Assembly (NCBI GenBank): GCA_037176905.1
Contig: JBBBWG010009889.1
Coordinates: forward strand, 56,551 to 90,101
Length of the DNA: 33,551 nt
Direction of reading: 5' to 3'
Origin: Azolla pinnata
Lineage: Eukaryota > Streptophyta > Polypodiopsida > Salviniales > Salviniaceae
The position numbers and the translations under genes were made by a program. Positions 20,901-33,507 of the stretch are shown here, one piece after another (the first letter of the stretch is position 1; each line of letters opens with the position of its first letter). The notes beneath the pieces were generated by a model. It saw only the letters and a list, made by a program, of their open reading frames with translations, did no database searches and was not told the DNA's origin.

Positions 20901-23900
20901 AAGAACTTACAAAACGTATGATTCAAAATTTGGACACTGTGCGCTCATTTAAGATTGTGTATCCTTAAAAGTCTTATTCATATCTAGCTTTCATAGGTCA
21001 TTCACCAAAACGTCTTGAAAAATTCCCTTGTTTTGTAAATGATAACCTCCAAAGAGGAGAAAAATAGACCCAAAAAATGTAATGTGCACTTCTGAACGCC
21101 ATCAATTCATAATGCATGGCATAAAGGGGAGCACTGAGTTCCTTGACTAAATCTCCTGAATTCACCAAACTTGACACCTTGGCATTCCGATACAACCACC
21201 CAAAAACATGATTTTTTATCAATTGATAACATTCATCTTGAATCATTATTAGAAAATTTACCTGCAAAGTTCCTTCAAGAAGTGCAGGTGCATCCTGTGG
21301 AAAACACTACAAGAGGGAAAAATCTCTCAGGGAAAATAACATATAGATCCAGATACACTTTTATAATTCAAATAAAGCAAAGCTTTTAACTCAGCATAAT
21401 GTAAGTCAAATTAAAACTTTTCCAGTTATGGATCACCTCTATAAAGGAATGCAATTGTTAGTGTATCAATCTTCTTTGTTAGATCAGAAATATGTGAAGT
21501 TATAAGGCCCATGATACCCAAAAAGTAAATATTGCGAGAGGAGGTACAAACAATAAAATTGTGTAAATTGTCTACCAAAGAGTATCAAGAAATAATTGAT
21601 AGACTTGAATTAACAACTTACATAGAAGACAAATCTGATTCACAATCAATCATGATCCATAATCAGAACAATATATAGAAAAATCAAATTGAAATGTTCT
21701 GATTTGAGAAATGTTTCTCCATGCACCCATGGCACAAAAGTCAACCAAGGAATACCCTTACAATGTCTCAGCAAAAAGGGGTTGTCATCAATCAAGCAAT
21801 CAGAACACCTTGTGTGCACAGGCCAGGAGCAACTAGAACACAGGCATTGTCATTGAAAATGAAGACCATTGTCAGGAGAAACCATTGGCATCTCTTGTTT
21901 AAGGAATCTTTCCATCGTGGACTGGCCCGTGTTGGAGATTCTTCCAAAGCAAAAGCATCAGTCAATCTAAGCGCAGGATCTGGGGTTATTAGAACATTTG
22001 TAGACCATTGGCATCTCTTGTTTAAGGAATCTTTCCATCGTGGACTGGCCCGTGTTGGAGATTCTTCCAAAGCAAAAGCATCAGTCAATCTAAGCGCAGG
22101 ATCTGGGGTTATTAGAACTTATGTAGATATATCCATGCTTGTTTGAGGCATGAAAACATTTGAAGATGGTTTTGTTCTTATATAGATAATTTTGGCCTCA
22201 GAGATATTGATATATCAGCTATGGCCATAAATCCTCAAAATGTAGCAAAATGAATATTCTGCATAGGCTGACCCTAGACTGTTAATAAAATAGCTATAAC
22301 TAGGTCGAGTACAGACAGCAACAGCATTTCCAATCTAAATGGTTATTTAGTGGTCGTGTCTGCAAAATTAATTGCCCCTTAGCAAAATCATATCTGCATG
22401 TAGTAATACAATATTAATGCATTTTTTCTTTCTAAAAACTTGGTGTGTAATCAATACAATGTTCTCTAAGCTGTTTTATGTTCTAGAGAATCTTGATTCA
22501 AGAATGCTGTACAGAAGTAGCATGAAGAATCTCTTTTTCAGTTGGACGAGATGCCTGTTAGGGGTGTGGCATTTTGCTCAGTGAGAAGAAAGCGTAACAG
22601 ATGTTGGTGGCAGCATACCCCACAGTACCTGTCTCTCAGAGGGGGGCTAGGTCGTTACCCACCTTGGTGATTCAGGGACACTCCAGAGAGTTGCCCTATA
22701 GAAGTTGGCAAGAATATATGGGCTGAGCAGTTTGATGTCTGCCGTATGAGCCAGGCGCTTCTAGGGTGAGAACTGGGCACCCATTCCAGTAGATGAAACG
22801 CTGTGCAGACCTGAGTCCCCTTCACACATGATGGTGAAGGGGTGGAAGCTCCTAGACACCAGCTCATAAAACAAAACAAAAAGCTGAAACTTACATTTCA
22901 TTAAAAATGAAGGCTAGAGTAAATGGATATGATAGGTGGTTTAGGTGAAACTAATGTTAGGTGTAAAGGTCCGTAGTTCACAAATTAGGTGATCGGTCAT
23001 TCATGCATGTGAACACATTGTTCACTTGGGCAGATTGCCTCTTTTTGGAATGTAAACACCTTTTCAGGTTTAGCTAATATAATAACATTTTCTTGTGTAC
23101 CAACTCAAGCAGTTGGGTACACACCAAATCAGCCTCTCCTCATCTCTCCTTTCTCCTACAGTCCTATTTTCTGAACATCATCCCTCAATAGCTGCTCCCT
23201 CAAACATCTCTCTTTTCCTTTAAATTAAGAAAGAAGATTGTCACAAGATACTAAAAGACAAATACGTTGTAAAAAAAGCATTCATTGGTGAAACGATATA
23301 AGGAAATCAATCAAACTTCCTAGATAAGGAGAAGATAAACACCTGGATCAGCATGTCTATAACTGGAAGTGTGCACATCATTCCCTTTTCTTTGACATTC
23401 CCAACAACATTGCTCAGTATATGTGCAACTGCAGTTGAATGTACTTGCAAGAAACCAACTCCAGCAAGCAGGACATAGCTTTCAATGATATTCATGGAGA
23501 CCTGGAATATGAACCAGCAAGAAGTGAAATCATAAACAGCATATATAAACGAAACAGACCCTTCGATTGTCAATATGTAAAGCTAAAAATAAATGAAGTA
23601 TGTTACTTATCCCAAGAATGTAGGCAACACAATCATTTGTAATCTTTTACCTGAAGATGATCACTATTCCTTTCCATGACAGAATCAAGGTGTGGAAATA
23701 ACGATAAAAGTTCAGAAGTCATTGCCGGTGCATTCTTCAACGTTGTGTGCCAGAGCTAACCAGAAAAAATAAAACAATTACAACCAGTCTAAAGATACCG
23801 CTACCTTGAAAACAAGTTAGTTAATGTTCATGTACACCAATTGCTGCTATAAGGTAAAAAACGAGTTGAACAGGTATTGCAAATGCATATTTAGGAGCTT

Positions 23901-26900
23901 ATTTGCCAAGTCCATTCATAGCTAAGTTCAAGATAAAATGAGAACTGACACAGCCTACTTTATCTAATGCTGATTGCAAAGTAATAATAAAGATAAAGTA
24001 TGTAAAAGTCACAAAAGGGAATTGTACAATGTCCAGAAGGATGATGCATGAAACTGCAAGCATGGTTTTGGGATGAGTCGACATTTACAGAGAGAAGCAT
24101 CTACATCTGGAAATATTTTTAAGTACCTGCAACCCATCTTCTAACATATTGAGCTCATCAGGCTGGTTTATATTTGTACTGTAATCTAGAATTGGGAGAA
24201 GAAACTCATAGCATACTGGAGACTGTGGTCCCAAAGCACAAACAAGTCGTTGTAAAGCTACCATGACTTGTATGCGCAAGAGACTTTGGCCTTCAGAATC
24301 CTTCCACACCTGCACTTGCAGATACAAATTCGATGGTATCACTGAAAAATACATTATAAGAACTCAAATGAAGATAATTTAAGAGTCTTGCCTGGGGTAA
24401 AAATGATATTAGGCCCTTTGTACATTGGAGAATGCCCTCTCCAAGGCGATCAATAACTAATGAAACCAGGTTAAAAATCTGCAACTGAAACTCAATAGAG
24501 AATTCTTTAAATTTCTATAATCAGTTATATGTTCTCATCATAGGTTCAATTTATCACTTTCTGGTGAGAAAAGTAGCTAAATAGGATCATTTAAGCATCA
24601 TAAGTATACCTTTGAGTCAAACTCCTGAGCGTGATTCATGAATTGAAACAAACGCTCCAAGCACACAGGAACAAAGGCTACAAAATCCTTCTCATAGAAG
24701 TGCACATCATCAATAAGATGGTGCAAGGACCGGCATGCTGCCAGCTGTCAGAAAAATGGATTCGCAATTGATTTATATATCCAAGGGCGTTGTAGCCAAT
24801 ATATTCCAAGAATTTATGTTCACAGTGCAGAATTAAGTAAAAGAAAAAGGAATATTTATACTTGAACTGCAAGATCACCATCAGCAAGAAGTTCAATCAA
24901 AGCTGTATAAACTGGTTGCCTGATATCCCCAGCTATCTGTTGCAAAACGTGTCATACATATCAATCAATCACATGAAATTTGGCCATCCCTAAATTAATG
25001 TAGAGCCACAAAGACATTGATTAAGTGCACATATGTCCTCCCGAAAGTCTAGAAATAGGCATCAATTTTGAGCATGAAAAAATGTAAGCTTACTAAAGCA
25101 TTTTATTAAAGTTTTATATATCAAACAAAACGAGTCATTTCAGTCCTTGTTTCTGTTTGCATCAATACAAGGCCATGGCCACTATAAGAAATTGCAATTG
25201 AACTGGCATAACATAGATATTTCACATAAGTACTTCAATGTAATGCATTGCCTAGGAAATCACGTAACAAGAAAGAGTGGCTAAAATTCTTAGACGAGAG
25301 ATGTGAAATCGTTGTGACAAGAGATGTTAGTAGAAAGAGGGTCTATATATATGTTAGAGTAACTTTGGTTCAGGTTAGATTTCATGGTAACCTTTTTTCC
25401 AGGTTTTAGATAAAGATTTAATGTTAGACTTTGAGTTAAGCTTAGGACTCAGGCTAGTAGTGGGAATGGGAGGAGGAAAGAATAAGGTGGGGGAGTGGGT
25501 ACAGGCTGTGTTACTGTAGAGTTTAAGATAGGATTATGACTTCTAAAAGCATTCATATGTTACAATATGTGCGCACTTTCAGAAAAGTATGCAGTTTTAT
25601 GGCAAAAGAATTCAAGCCATAAACTGTGTACTTCTAAAACATAAATATCTGTTTTTTAAGGCTGGACTATATATTATGACAGCTTATGCATGGTCTTTTG
25701 GTTTCTTCCAGCAAAGCAGAAAATTCATAATCATTGGATGGTTCAACACGCATCTTCTTATTTGAGCATTTTTACTCGGGGTGTAGCAGGTAAATCATGA
25801 ATTATTTGGATAAGCTTAACAGACCCCTAGCACAAGATTTGCCAATAAGGTTATTTGTTGGCACTTTAGTTTGGCCAGATGTCACCTCTTTGCTCTATCC
25901 ATCTGTGGCATAACTTGGGGAGAATGTGAAAGAGAGATAACTTACATCAGCAGCAATTCCAGTGTGCTAAATACATTAAGAATTCCATTTTCCAAGTCCA
26001 GGATGTAATTTGTAATTAAAAGGTAAAGCACAGATTCTATATGTATACCTTACTCACCCACTGACCCAAAAGCCAAGCAACACGTCGTCGAAGGATGCGA
26101 CCATTTGGATGTTTATTGCACAGCTCTTGGGCAAGTGTGCCTTTATACCTGATTAACCCCCAAGACATTACACAAGTAAGAAAATTTCAATAACATGCAT
26201 GAGTTTTAATAAACGGAATCACCATACCAAGATTCAAAATCAATTGAATGATAAAGATCATAATTCGCAACTCCAGCTGCATTATACGCAGCTTCTTTTA
26301 AAAGCAATTTCTGATTGATTTCAATTTCCATATCTGGTGGTGCAGGAGGAAAACCTTCAGATGCTTGTTTTAAGATTTCAACAACCAATGGAGCCAATAT
26401 CTGCATCAACAAAACGAAGCTGGCATGAAGAAAGTCATCTACATAACTTTTAATTTACTAACATGTCACTGAAAAAAGTGTGGATTGAAATCAGCAAGCA
26501 TTCTAGGCATGAAGAAAGTACCTCACGATATTTTTCAAAAAGGGTAAGGTATAATGATTCAGCACATGGCCGTAGTTTGTCCTTCCACTGAACCATATCT
26601 TGCTCATGATAAAAAGCTTCAGCACCATGATCCCATTCCTCAAGATCAGTGGGAGTAAGTGTAAAATACCTAACAACCAGAAAACAAAGAAAAATTATCT
26701 AGAGAAATTGAAACTAGCGTCTGCAATGGAGGTGTACTGAATTGAACTTACTCATAATTAAATTAAACATAGCATTCCACCAAAAAATGAATAAGATAGA
26801 GCTGATAGTAGGACAAAAAATGCTAGTACAAGGATTGGCTCCAAAACCTATGGGGCTTTCATATTCTTCCAGGAAAGATATATTTCATGAAGAATGTCAG

Positions 26901-29900
26901 CTGGCGCAACACTAATCAAGTTCTAGCATCACAACTGCCAGATTGATACAAATAAACAATAGTGCAATTAATATTTACCTTATCTGAGAACAACCACACT
27001 AAACCTCTTTACATAGAATACTGAGGCATTCACAGAAAGATATATTAGGAACGCAGACAAACATCTTGGGAGACAAGAACCTATATCTTGCAAACAGATA
27101 TCATTGTAGTTTAGTGCTTGCTAACTAACAGTGTTGACTTAAGATGATGGTGAAGCAACGATTTATCAGTTTATCAAAGCCAATGAAGCCCCAACATGTA
27201 AATATGCAAGGAAGAAAGTAAGAAAGTAAGAAAGTTATATTAACATCGTTTAAGATGCCAAAATGATTTATAAGACCGAATAAGAAAATACATCTTCAAT
27301 TGTTCCATGAGAAGTAAACTAGCCAAAAGTGGTGATCATAAATAACATCAGCAAATTTTTATTAACTCAAACAGCTATACTTCAAGAAGTTGACGTACTA
27401 ATAGAACCCTAGCTTAAATGTTCAATTACATATCTATCAATGCCTAGGTCCAATTAAAGAGTGACGTTCCTATTATATGACACCCATAGCATATAAATTT
27501 TGAGTTTAATCATTCATCAAGTCTTCTGATATGTTAAAACTACCTTATCGTCCCTTAATCAAGCAGTATTGACTATAAATATTATGGATATGATAAGAAC
27601 AGTGCTCATTAGAAATTTTCGGTTTGTAATTTTCGGATTTTTACAGTTTTTCCTACAGTTCAACACCCTCATTAAATTATAGAAATGATGTTAGTAGTAT
27701 GTAGATAGGACCAAGGTAATAAAGATAGCAAAGCATTTTAACCACAAAACTACTTTCTATGCATTTAACGTGCACACACAGGCTATGTAAATAACCCCAT
27801 TGAGTGTATAAGGGGAAAAATATATAACAAGGCTAACCTGCGGACCAGAATATCACATAGGAGGAGGATATGTTGTTCATCTAGCAGAGACTTCAATGTC
27901 CCTTCTGCTTTTCTTGCGAGTGCTTCTTTTGCCTCTTCAATAGTCGCATTTGTTTGACCTAGAACTCGGCCTGTACCCATGACTGTATATTCTTTACACT
28001 GTATAATTGTCTGAATGAAGATCATACTGTATATCAAAAGCTGTTCAAAGGAATCAGCATAATTTTGTGGTTCGGTGATTAATAGATAGCAGAGTTGCAA
28101 CAATGGAGGAAGTATAGTGCCATCAATGAAAGTGTAAGGATGTACTGTCTGAACATCCACAAGGGTTTTTAGTAATTTCAAGCTTGCTTTCTCAAAAAAT
28201 GCCCGTGATGGATGTCCTTCTTGTAAAGCTGATCCTGAGAATGAATTGAATCCGCATGCTCAATGAAATGAAAATATACCCATAAACGTAATTGGCGCAT
28301 AGACAATTATGTATGGAATGAAAAACCAGGAAAGTTCCCTTTTTTGAAGAACTGGGATGCAATCGACCTACCATAGCCAACAAAGTACTTAATTTGTTGT
28401 ATAAAGTGAGGACAGACTTGCTTTACTGCAGGAACCTCCTGGAATATAAAATCATTATCAGAAGTTGCACCTTATCAACCAAGCATCAGGGAAAACACTT
28501 GTACCAAGATGAAATAGGTAATCATTTAAAGACATAGACTATTACTGTTACAAACTTTCACCTGAACAGATTTAGCGTCACTTGGAAAACCAAATTTTAG
28601 CATTCGTCGCAGTGCTTTAAGGCAAAGAAGCCAACGTTCACACCTCAGTTCCAATAGTTTCCTACTTTCAAGTGAAAGTAAGCTATTTTCTGGGCTGGAC
28701 AATAGATTTGAAAAGTCCTTTAATAAGCTTTGGGTATCTTCATGCCAATGATGCCAAGTGTAATCAAAAAGGTGGGATGTCACCTGTATTTCCATGGCAA
28801 AATAAAATATTAACTAAGTAAACATGATCAAACTTTGTAAATTAACTCCACTTCACTCCACTCCACTATATTCAGAAGCAATAAAACAAGTCAGTTCATG
28901 AAAGCCCTCTAATGTCCATATCGAAAAGATTGTCATATCCCTAAGAAAACCACCTATACAAGTATCCTTTCACAAATTCGACAAAGCCGCTTTTTGTCAT
29001 TGAAACAACACAGTCACTATCATAATAGCATCAGTAGTTTGTGCAAGAAGCTGGATTTTCAGAACTAACAAATCAAAAGTCCATGTATTTAACCCTAAAC
29101 ATATAACTGTGCATAAATTTTAGAGGGTTTCTGATAATCTTCACTCCAGATTTTTATGATCACATCTGATCACATGCAAGTCCATAACCATGGCAATAAG
29201 AACCCCCTTCTTTCAAAAATACAGATAGTAGAACTATCTGGCAAGCAGCACCTCTTACAATCAGAAGCACAGTGAAAAAGGTCACCAATAATTACCTCCA
29301 TGAGATTTTTCTGATCTGCAATCAATCTTTTGGTAGACAATTCTTTTAACACTTGGTTCAGCACCATATACACCCTTTCGGTGAGGAGAACATCCCCTGA
29401 CTGAAGCTTTTGTACCAGTATTGCAAATATGTCTGGCCTGAAGGCATAACTCTATTTAGACACAGTAGCCAATTAAAGGGAAAAGGGAATAAATAGCTTA
29501 CTTCCTATATTTCCAAAAGCCATAAAAAAGCATTGTTTCGAAGTGAATAAAATAAAAGATGTAAGAAAATATCCCACAATGACAGTCATCTCATCATTGT
29601 CATTCTTAGATGGTACATCAAAGAGATTCGTATGCATGCAAAAAGGCAGTTAAAACGTCACATTTCAGGTTAAGTCTAAAGATAAGTGGCCAAATGTGCA
29701 AAATAATATACACACCAGCACTAAAAATAAGATGATATCAAGCGTACCCGAGCATTTAATGGTCATGCCTAATAAATCCACTAGTTACCACAACGACCTT
29801 GCCATGAATATGGTTGACAATTCCAATATCTCCTAGACATGTGACTGTTATTGCAATGCCATAAATCTGTACTACCGAAATGATTGAAATTCCATTATAT

Positions 29901-32548
29901 GTTAAACATCAAGACTGAACCTCACGACTTCATTATCAAATCTTGTAATCCCAATGAAGATGTAAACGATTACGACCCCATGGCCTAAGCTTGTGCACAG
30001 TGCGAATTAAAGCATTCATTCATAATTACTGGCTATTTGAAGTCTCAGATGTTACACTGATTAATGTGACAATTCTACATTGAAAATGCCAAGCAAGCAT
30101 GCAAAGGTTATGGTCAAGATCCATGGAAGCTTGTGTGTCAGAGCATATTAGTTACACGCAAAACGAATTGCTTTCCAGGCTGGTAGGTAATATGTACAAT
30201 CAATTCCCTTATGAGGCTTATTCTCACATATACAGATCCATTTATGATTTTACCAGATAATTAATAGGTATTATCAAGTCTCATGTGAAGCTTAATCTCG
30301 CATATATAGATCCATCTAGGATTTTACCATTCTTTAGGGAAGTCGATGCGTGCAATCTTGGATATGACTAATGCCAACTGTACAGAAATCTGAAGGCAAT
30401 GAATAACATACGACATTAGAATCTTCATTTTCATATGAAAACATGACCACTGTTCTGGATAGAAAATAATCTAATCTATGCATAATTAGTGAGAAATGTG
30501 TAACAATATGGTAATTAATTTCACCTGATTGTCTTCTTCTCTTATCAGTTCCAAGAGTTTCTTTCGCACATAAGCCCTTTCAGAATCACTTAATGCCCTG
30601 GATATCAATGCCATACATGGAAAGAATCAGTGGTATATCCACTAAAATAGTTTCTGGGTATAAATCAACACCTTGTAACAAGATCCATGATACAATCAAG
30701 TGTGCATCAGAATACATGCACCATCAATTTGGATAAAAGTAATGAACACAGACATATTGGAGAAAGACATTATCATAGTATCACAGCTAATGAATACCTT
30801 CTCCATATCAGTCTTTATCAGCGTGCTTTTCTTATCACAGAATGAGAAAAGGATTTCTTCCATGTTCAAGAAACAATGCCCCCATTCACTAACGCTGTGT
30901 CAATCTTGAGCTTATAGAACAAAATCTGACGAGACCATGACAAATATTCTACTGATTTCTACAGTTTCATGGTTTTCTTGTTTGTTCCTATTAAGGAGAT
31001 CTATTTCCAGAGATTAACTTACCATGAACTCGTCATACAATGATACCAACTAAATTGGACACCAGTAACAGAGCATAGCTAGACAATAGTGTTGAGAAAA
31101 AGACAGATTTTGGAAGGTGAAATTTTTCCAGGAGCTTACGAAGAGTCTCTGCGGAACCTCCAATACCGATTGATACTGTTCTTGAGATAAACTGATGCTA
31201 ACCATCTGGCACTCCGTTGGACACTGGAATCTCTGGAAGCTACGATCTCCTGTGTATAAACCGCAAGTTATATAAGTATATTAAATAGCCTTTCCAACCA
31301 TCACAGGGGAACACCTCAACACTGCTTCTAATAATCTTTCTAATGCCAATCAATACCAACATACTTACCAGTGAGACAGAAAGAATACAGAATACTTTCT
31401 GAAGTTTTGTCCTTTCTACACTTGATTCATAAATATAGAGGGTAAATTTTTCATTCTTAATGACTATGAACACATCAAATTATCTGTTTGCTTGCTGATA
31501 CCCCCTTTTCAATCAATCTTCTAGTAGGAATCATATGATCTTGCTACCAACAAGTCAGAGCATAGATAATGTGGCTTCCACAACTTGGTGAACAAGCATC
31601 AAACTATATGCTTTCCCATTTATTCAAAAATAAGGCATATCATATCAACATAGAGTTATGCATTAGAAAAAATGTGCTCTTATTACAAACAGGTTAGACT
31701 AAGCAATAGAACAACTTTCACTCCTTCAATTAGAAAAAGCTTGAGGTTTCCTTTCTCTCCCATAGCCTGGTTTAGATCGTCTGGGAGTTTGAATCCCATT
31801 GACACTCGTATTAAACGAATATACCTAGAAATACTGTTCTTCTGACACAGCTTAATTCAGGAGATCTTTCAAAGACATTGCACAGAAACGTAGTGCTAAC
31901 AAAAGAGCAGAAACACTGAGCAATTTCCTTACATTGCGATCGGAACACCAAACTAGCAGTCTTCTTCGATTTACATAGCCTACCTTCGGCCATTTTTGCA
32001 GGAAACGCTAAATTCACCCAAAACCAGGATATGGAAGAAATAGAAAGTGTCGAACACTTCTCTTTTTCACTTCGCTGATTATAATGGATACATCAAACAA
32101 TATGCCTCTTTTGTAACTCAATAAAGATTACTCGTATAGAACTGCATGAAGCTTTAAAATCAGGATAGAGCGAGAAACGATACAGCTTACACTCTTCTGA
32201 TCCTAGAACAGAAAACGAAATAGCAGTATGCTTCTTTTTCCAGAGCCTAATTTAAGTACACCTTCAATTAAGAAATCACAATCAGGAAGAAACAGTAGAA
32301 CTTCACTCCTTTCGGAGTAGAGACCGTGTAAAACCAGCTAGCAAATCCACGCCCTAACCGGTCTGCGTCATACTTTCTAGAGAATCCGCGTGAAAAGTAT
32401 CGCCTACCAGCAAGACGGAGCAGAAACCTGGCCTGCATTCACATGCCGCCAAGGCAGTTTCGGCAGGCTTACGCAAGGACTCGTCCTGGCTCAATGCATT
32501 CTCGAGCAGGGTGTAGATCGGTGCGACGTCGGTAGAAGAGAGCGCCAT
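17985..32548 (-). CDS. KA120: Importin-beta family nuclear transport receptor, KA120 / importin-11 type
   Basis: This HEAT-repeat karyopherin carries cargo through nuclear pores under Ran-GTP control; in Arabidopsis KA120 also restrains immune receptors in the nucleus (family knowledge). Exons (high to low): 32408-32548, 31140-31249, 30525-30597, 30328-30389, 29296-29437, 28562-28783, 28372-28438, 27838-28234, 26522-26669, 26228-26400, 26049-26148, 24862-24936, 24610-24744, 24392-24484, 24127-24309, 23651-23755, 23343-23501, 21262-21306, 20636-20845, 20446-20555, 20312-20371, 18263-18347, 17985-18146. They give 1018 aa in one frame, close to the about 1010 of Arabidopsis. It starts MALSSTDVAPIYTLLENALS; the importin-beta N-terminal domain includes RKPAETAL and KNSINRYWR (about residues 27-100). 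Later landmarks are LKELSTKRLIADQ, HEQDMVQWKDKLRPCAESLY, IQVMVALQRLVCALG and the terminal SSLHGEAAFN...LLNQLQKMLAT. The exon 14 donor is GC (CAG|GCAAGA). The ends of exons 11, 14 and 18 were set by homology where two signals compete. The largest introns are 21307-23342 and 18348-20311 (each about 2 kb), and 26670-27837, 31250-32407 and 24937-26048 (each over 1.1 kb). No exon lesion seen. Confidence 0.96.
18348..20311 (-). other. Large importin intron 21 with no recognised feature
   Basis: It lies between the exon of residues 913-932 and the acidic/basic linker exon. It is AT-rich with only one long chance frame (19380-19742, +), which shows no family resemblance. No repeat or mobile element was recognised. 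A small run of TTTC repeats occurs at about 18648-18663. Confidence 0.5.
21881..22126. repeat. 123-bp tandem duplication inside importin intron 17
   Basis: ACCATTGGCATCTCTTGTTT starts at 21881 and again at 22004. The two copies match almost perfectly for 123 bases and differ only near the end (ACATTTGTAG against ACTTATGTAG). 123 is 41 codons, so both strands read open across the duplication (LARVGDSSKAKASVNLSAGS on +; LEESPTRASPRWKDSLNK on -). It is richer in G+C than the rest of the intron. The near-identity suggests a recent event; the origin of the unit is not recognised. Confidence 0.93.
22575..22885. mobile_element. Candidate short non-autonomous element: GC-rich insert with hairpin and A-rich tail
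   Basis: About 300 bases stand out from the AT-rich intron by base composition. Near the right end is a perfect nine-base inverted repeat, CCCCTTCAC at 22817-22825 and GTGAAGGGG at 22834-22842, with an eight-base loop. The block ends in CATAAAACAAAACAAAAAGC, an A-rich tail. This is the layout of a SINE-like retroposon. I could not find clear pol III boxes or a target-site duplication, so the class is a guess. A hairpin RNA gene or a fragment of a larger element are alternatives. Confidence 0.35.
30211..30328 (-). repeat. Diverged 74-bp duplication spanning the importin exon 4 donor
   Basis: ATGAGGCTTATTCTCACATA (30211) resembles ATGTGAAGCTTAATCTCGCA (30283), and both are followed by GATCCATYTAKGATTTTACC. 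On the coding strand both end as GGTAAAATC, the 5' splice site. The functional donor is 30328/30327; the copy 74 bases further into the intron is a decoy. Confidence 0.7.
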
Positions 32549-32654
32549 GGCCGAGCTCCGATCGTCCGACGGAATCAGAAGCAGAAGCGGGAGCAGAAGA
32601 AGAAGAAGGGAATGGTGTGTTGCCTTTCTCTGTCTTGCTCGTAAGAATTTCCAT
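32469..32654 (-). promoter_or_regulatory. Upstream ATG frame overlapping the importin start codon
   Basis: On the minus strand an ATG at 32654 opens a 61-codon frame (MEILTSKTEKGNTPF...) that runs out of frame past the importin ATG at 32548 and stops at 32469. If the transcript starts upstream of 32654, this overlapping uORF could lower translation of the importin. Transcript start is unknown. Its first seven codons lie in a segment duplicated at 33406-33488. Confidence 0.35.
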
Positions 32655-33474
32655 TCATTTCATGTGTGTATACAGCAAGAGGAAAATTCTTCTCCACTGT
32701 CAGTCAATATATTGTATGTATGTACGCATGTATGCATGCATGCGTGCATGCATGTATGTGTGCGTATGTATGTGTGTGTATGTGTGTGTGCATGTATGTA
32801 TGCATGCGTGCATGCATGTGTAGCTGACTGTATTGATGGATGGATGTATGGATATGCATGTATGGATGGATGAATAGATGGATAGATGTATCCATTGTCA
32901 GTCAATATATGTATGCATGTATGTATGCGTGCATGTATGTATGTGTGTGTGCATGTATGTGTGTGTATGTATGCATGCGTGCATGCATGTATGGTTGACT
33001 GTATTGATCGATGGATGTATGGATATGCATGTTTGTATGAATGAATAGATGGATAGATGTATCCACTGTCAGTCAATATATGTATGTGTGTATGTATGCA
33101 TGCATGTGTGGCTAACTGTATTGATGGATGGATGCATGGATATGCATGTATGGATGGATGAATAGATGGATAGACGTATGCATGTGCGTGTGGATGTATG
33201 AATGTGAGTGCATGTGTATGCGCGTGATGGATGTATGTGTGCATGCATGCATATGATGCGTGCATGTGGGTGGACGGATGCATGCATATGATGCGTGCAT
33301 GTGGGTGGACGGATGCATGCATCTGTGCAGTGGATGGATGGATGTATGTTTGCGTTGCGTATGTATGTATGTATGCATGTGTGCACGCAGGTGTGCGTGT
33401 ATGTATCTTACTCGTAAGAATTTCCATTCATTTCATTGTGTAGCAAGAGGAAAATTCTTCTCCATTGTCACTTA

Positions 33475-33488
<14 letters not shown>
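32632..33488. repeat. Two 80-bp direct repeats bounding a microsatellite block
   Basis: TCGTAAGAATTTCCATTCAT occurs at 32639 and at 33413, each followed by GCAAGAGGAAAATTCTTCTC and a CAATATAT or TAATATAT junction into TATG repeats. Left copy is about 32632-32716, right copy about 33406-33488. They differ by small gaps and substitutions. The left copy lies in the importin 5' flank or leader. Confidence 0.9.
32716..33405. repeat. Degenerate TATG/GCATG/GATG microsatellite with higher-order units
   Basis: Mixed ATGT, GCAT and GATG words fill the block. A larger motif, TTGATGGATGGATGTATGGA followed by ATAGATGGATAGATGTATCC and often TGTCAGTCAATATATG, recurs at about 32833, 33004 and 33121, so the block has higher-order duplications of roughly 117-171 bases. 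A second local duplication (CATGCATATGATGCGTGCAT) is at about 33243 and 33280. All long frames here (Cys/Met/Val-rich on +; His/Ile/Thr-rich on -) are repeat artefacts. Confidence 0.92.

Positions 33489-33507
<19 letters not shown>

Noticed and set aside
32716..33405. A CRISPR-like array
   Set aside because: The spacing is irregular, the words are simple tetranucleotides, and there are no unique spacers; the genome is eukaryotic.
32547..33475. Long Cys/Met/Val-rich (+) and His/Ile/Thr-rich (-) frames
   Set aside because: They are translations of the TATG/GATG microsatellite with no real coding features.
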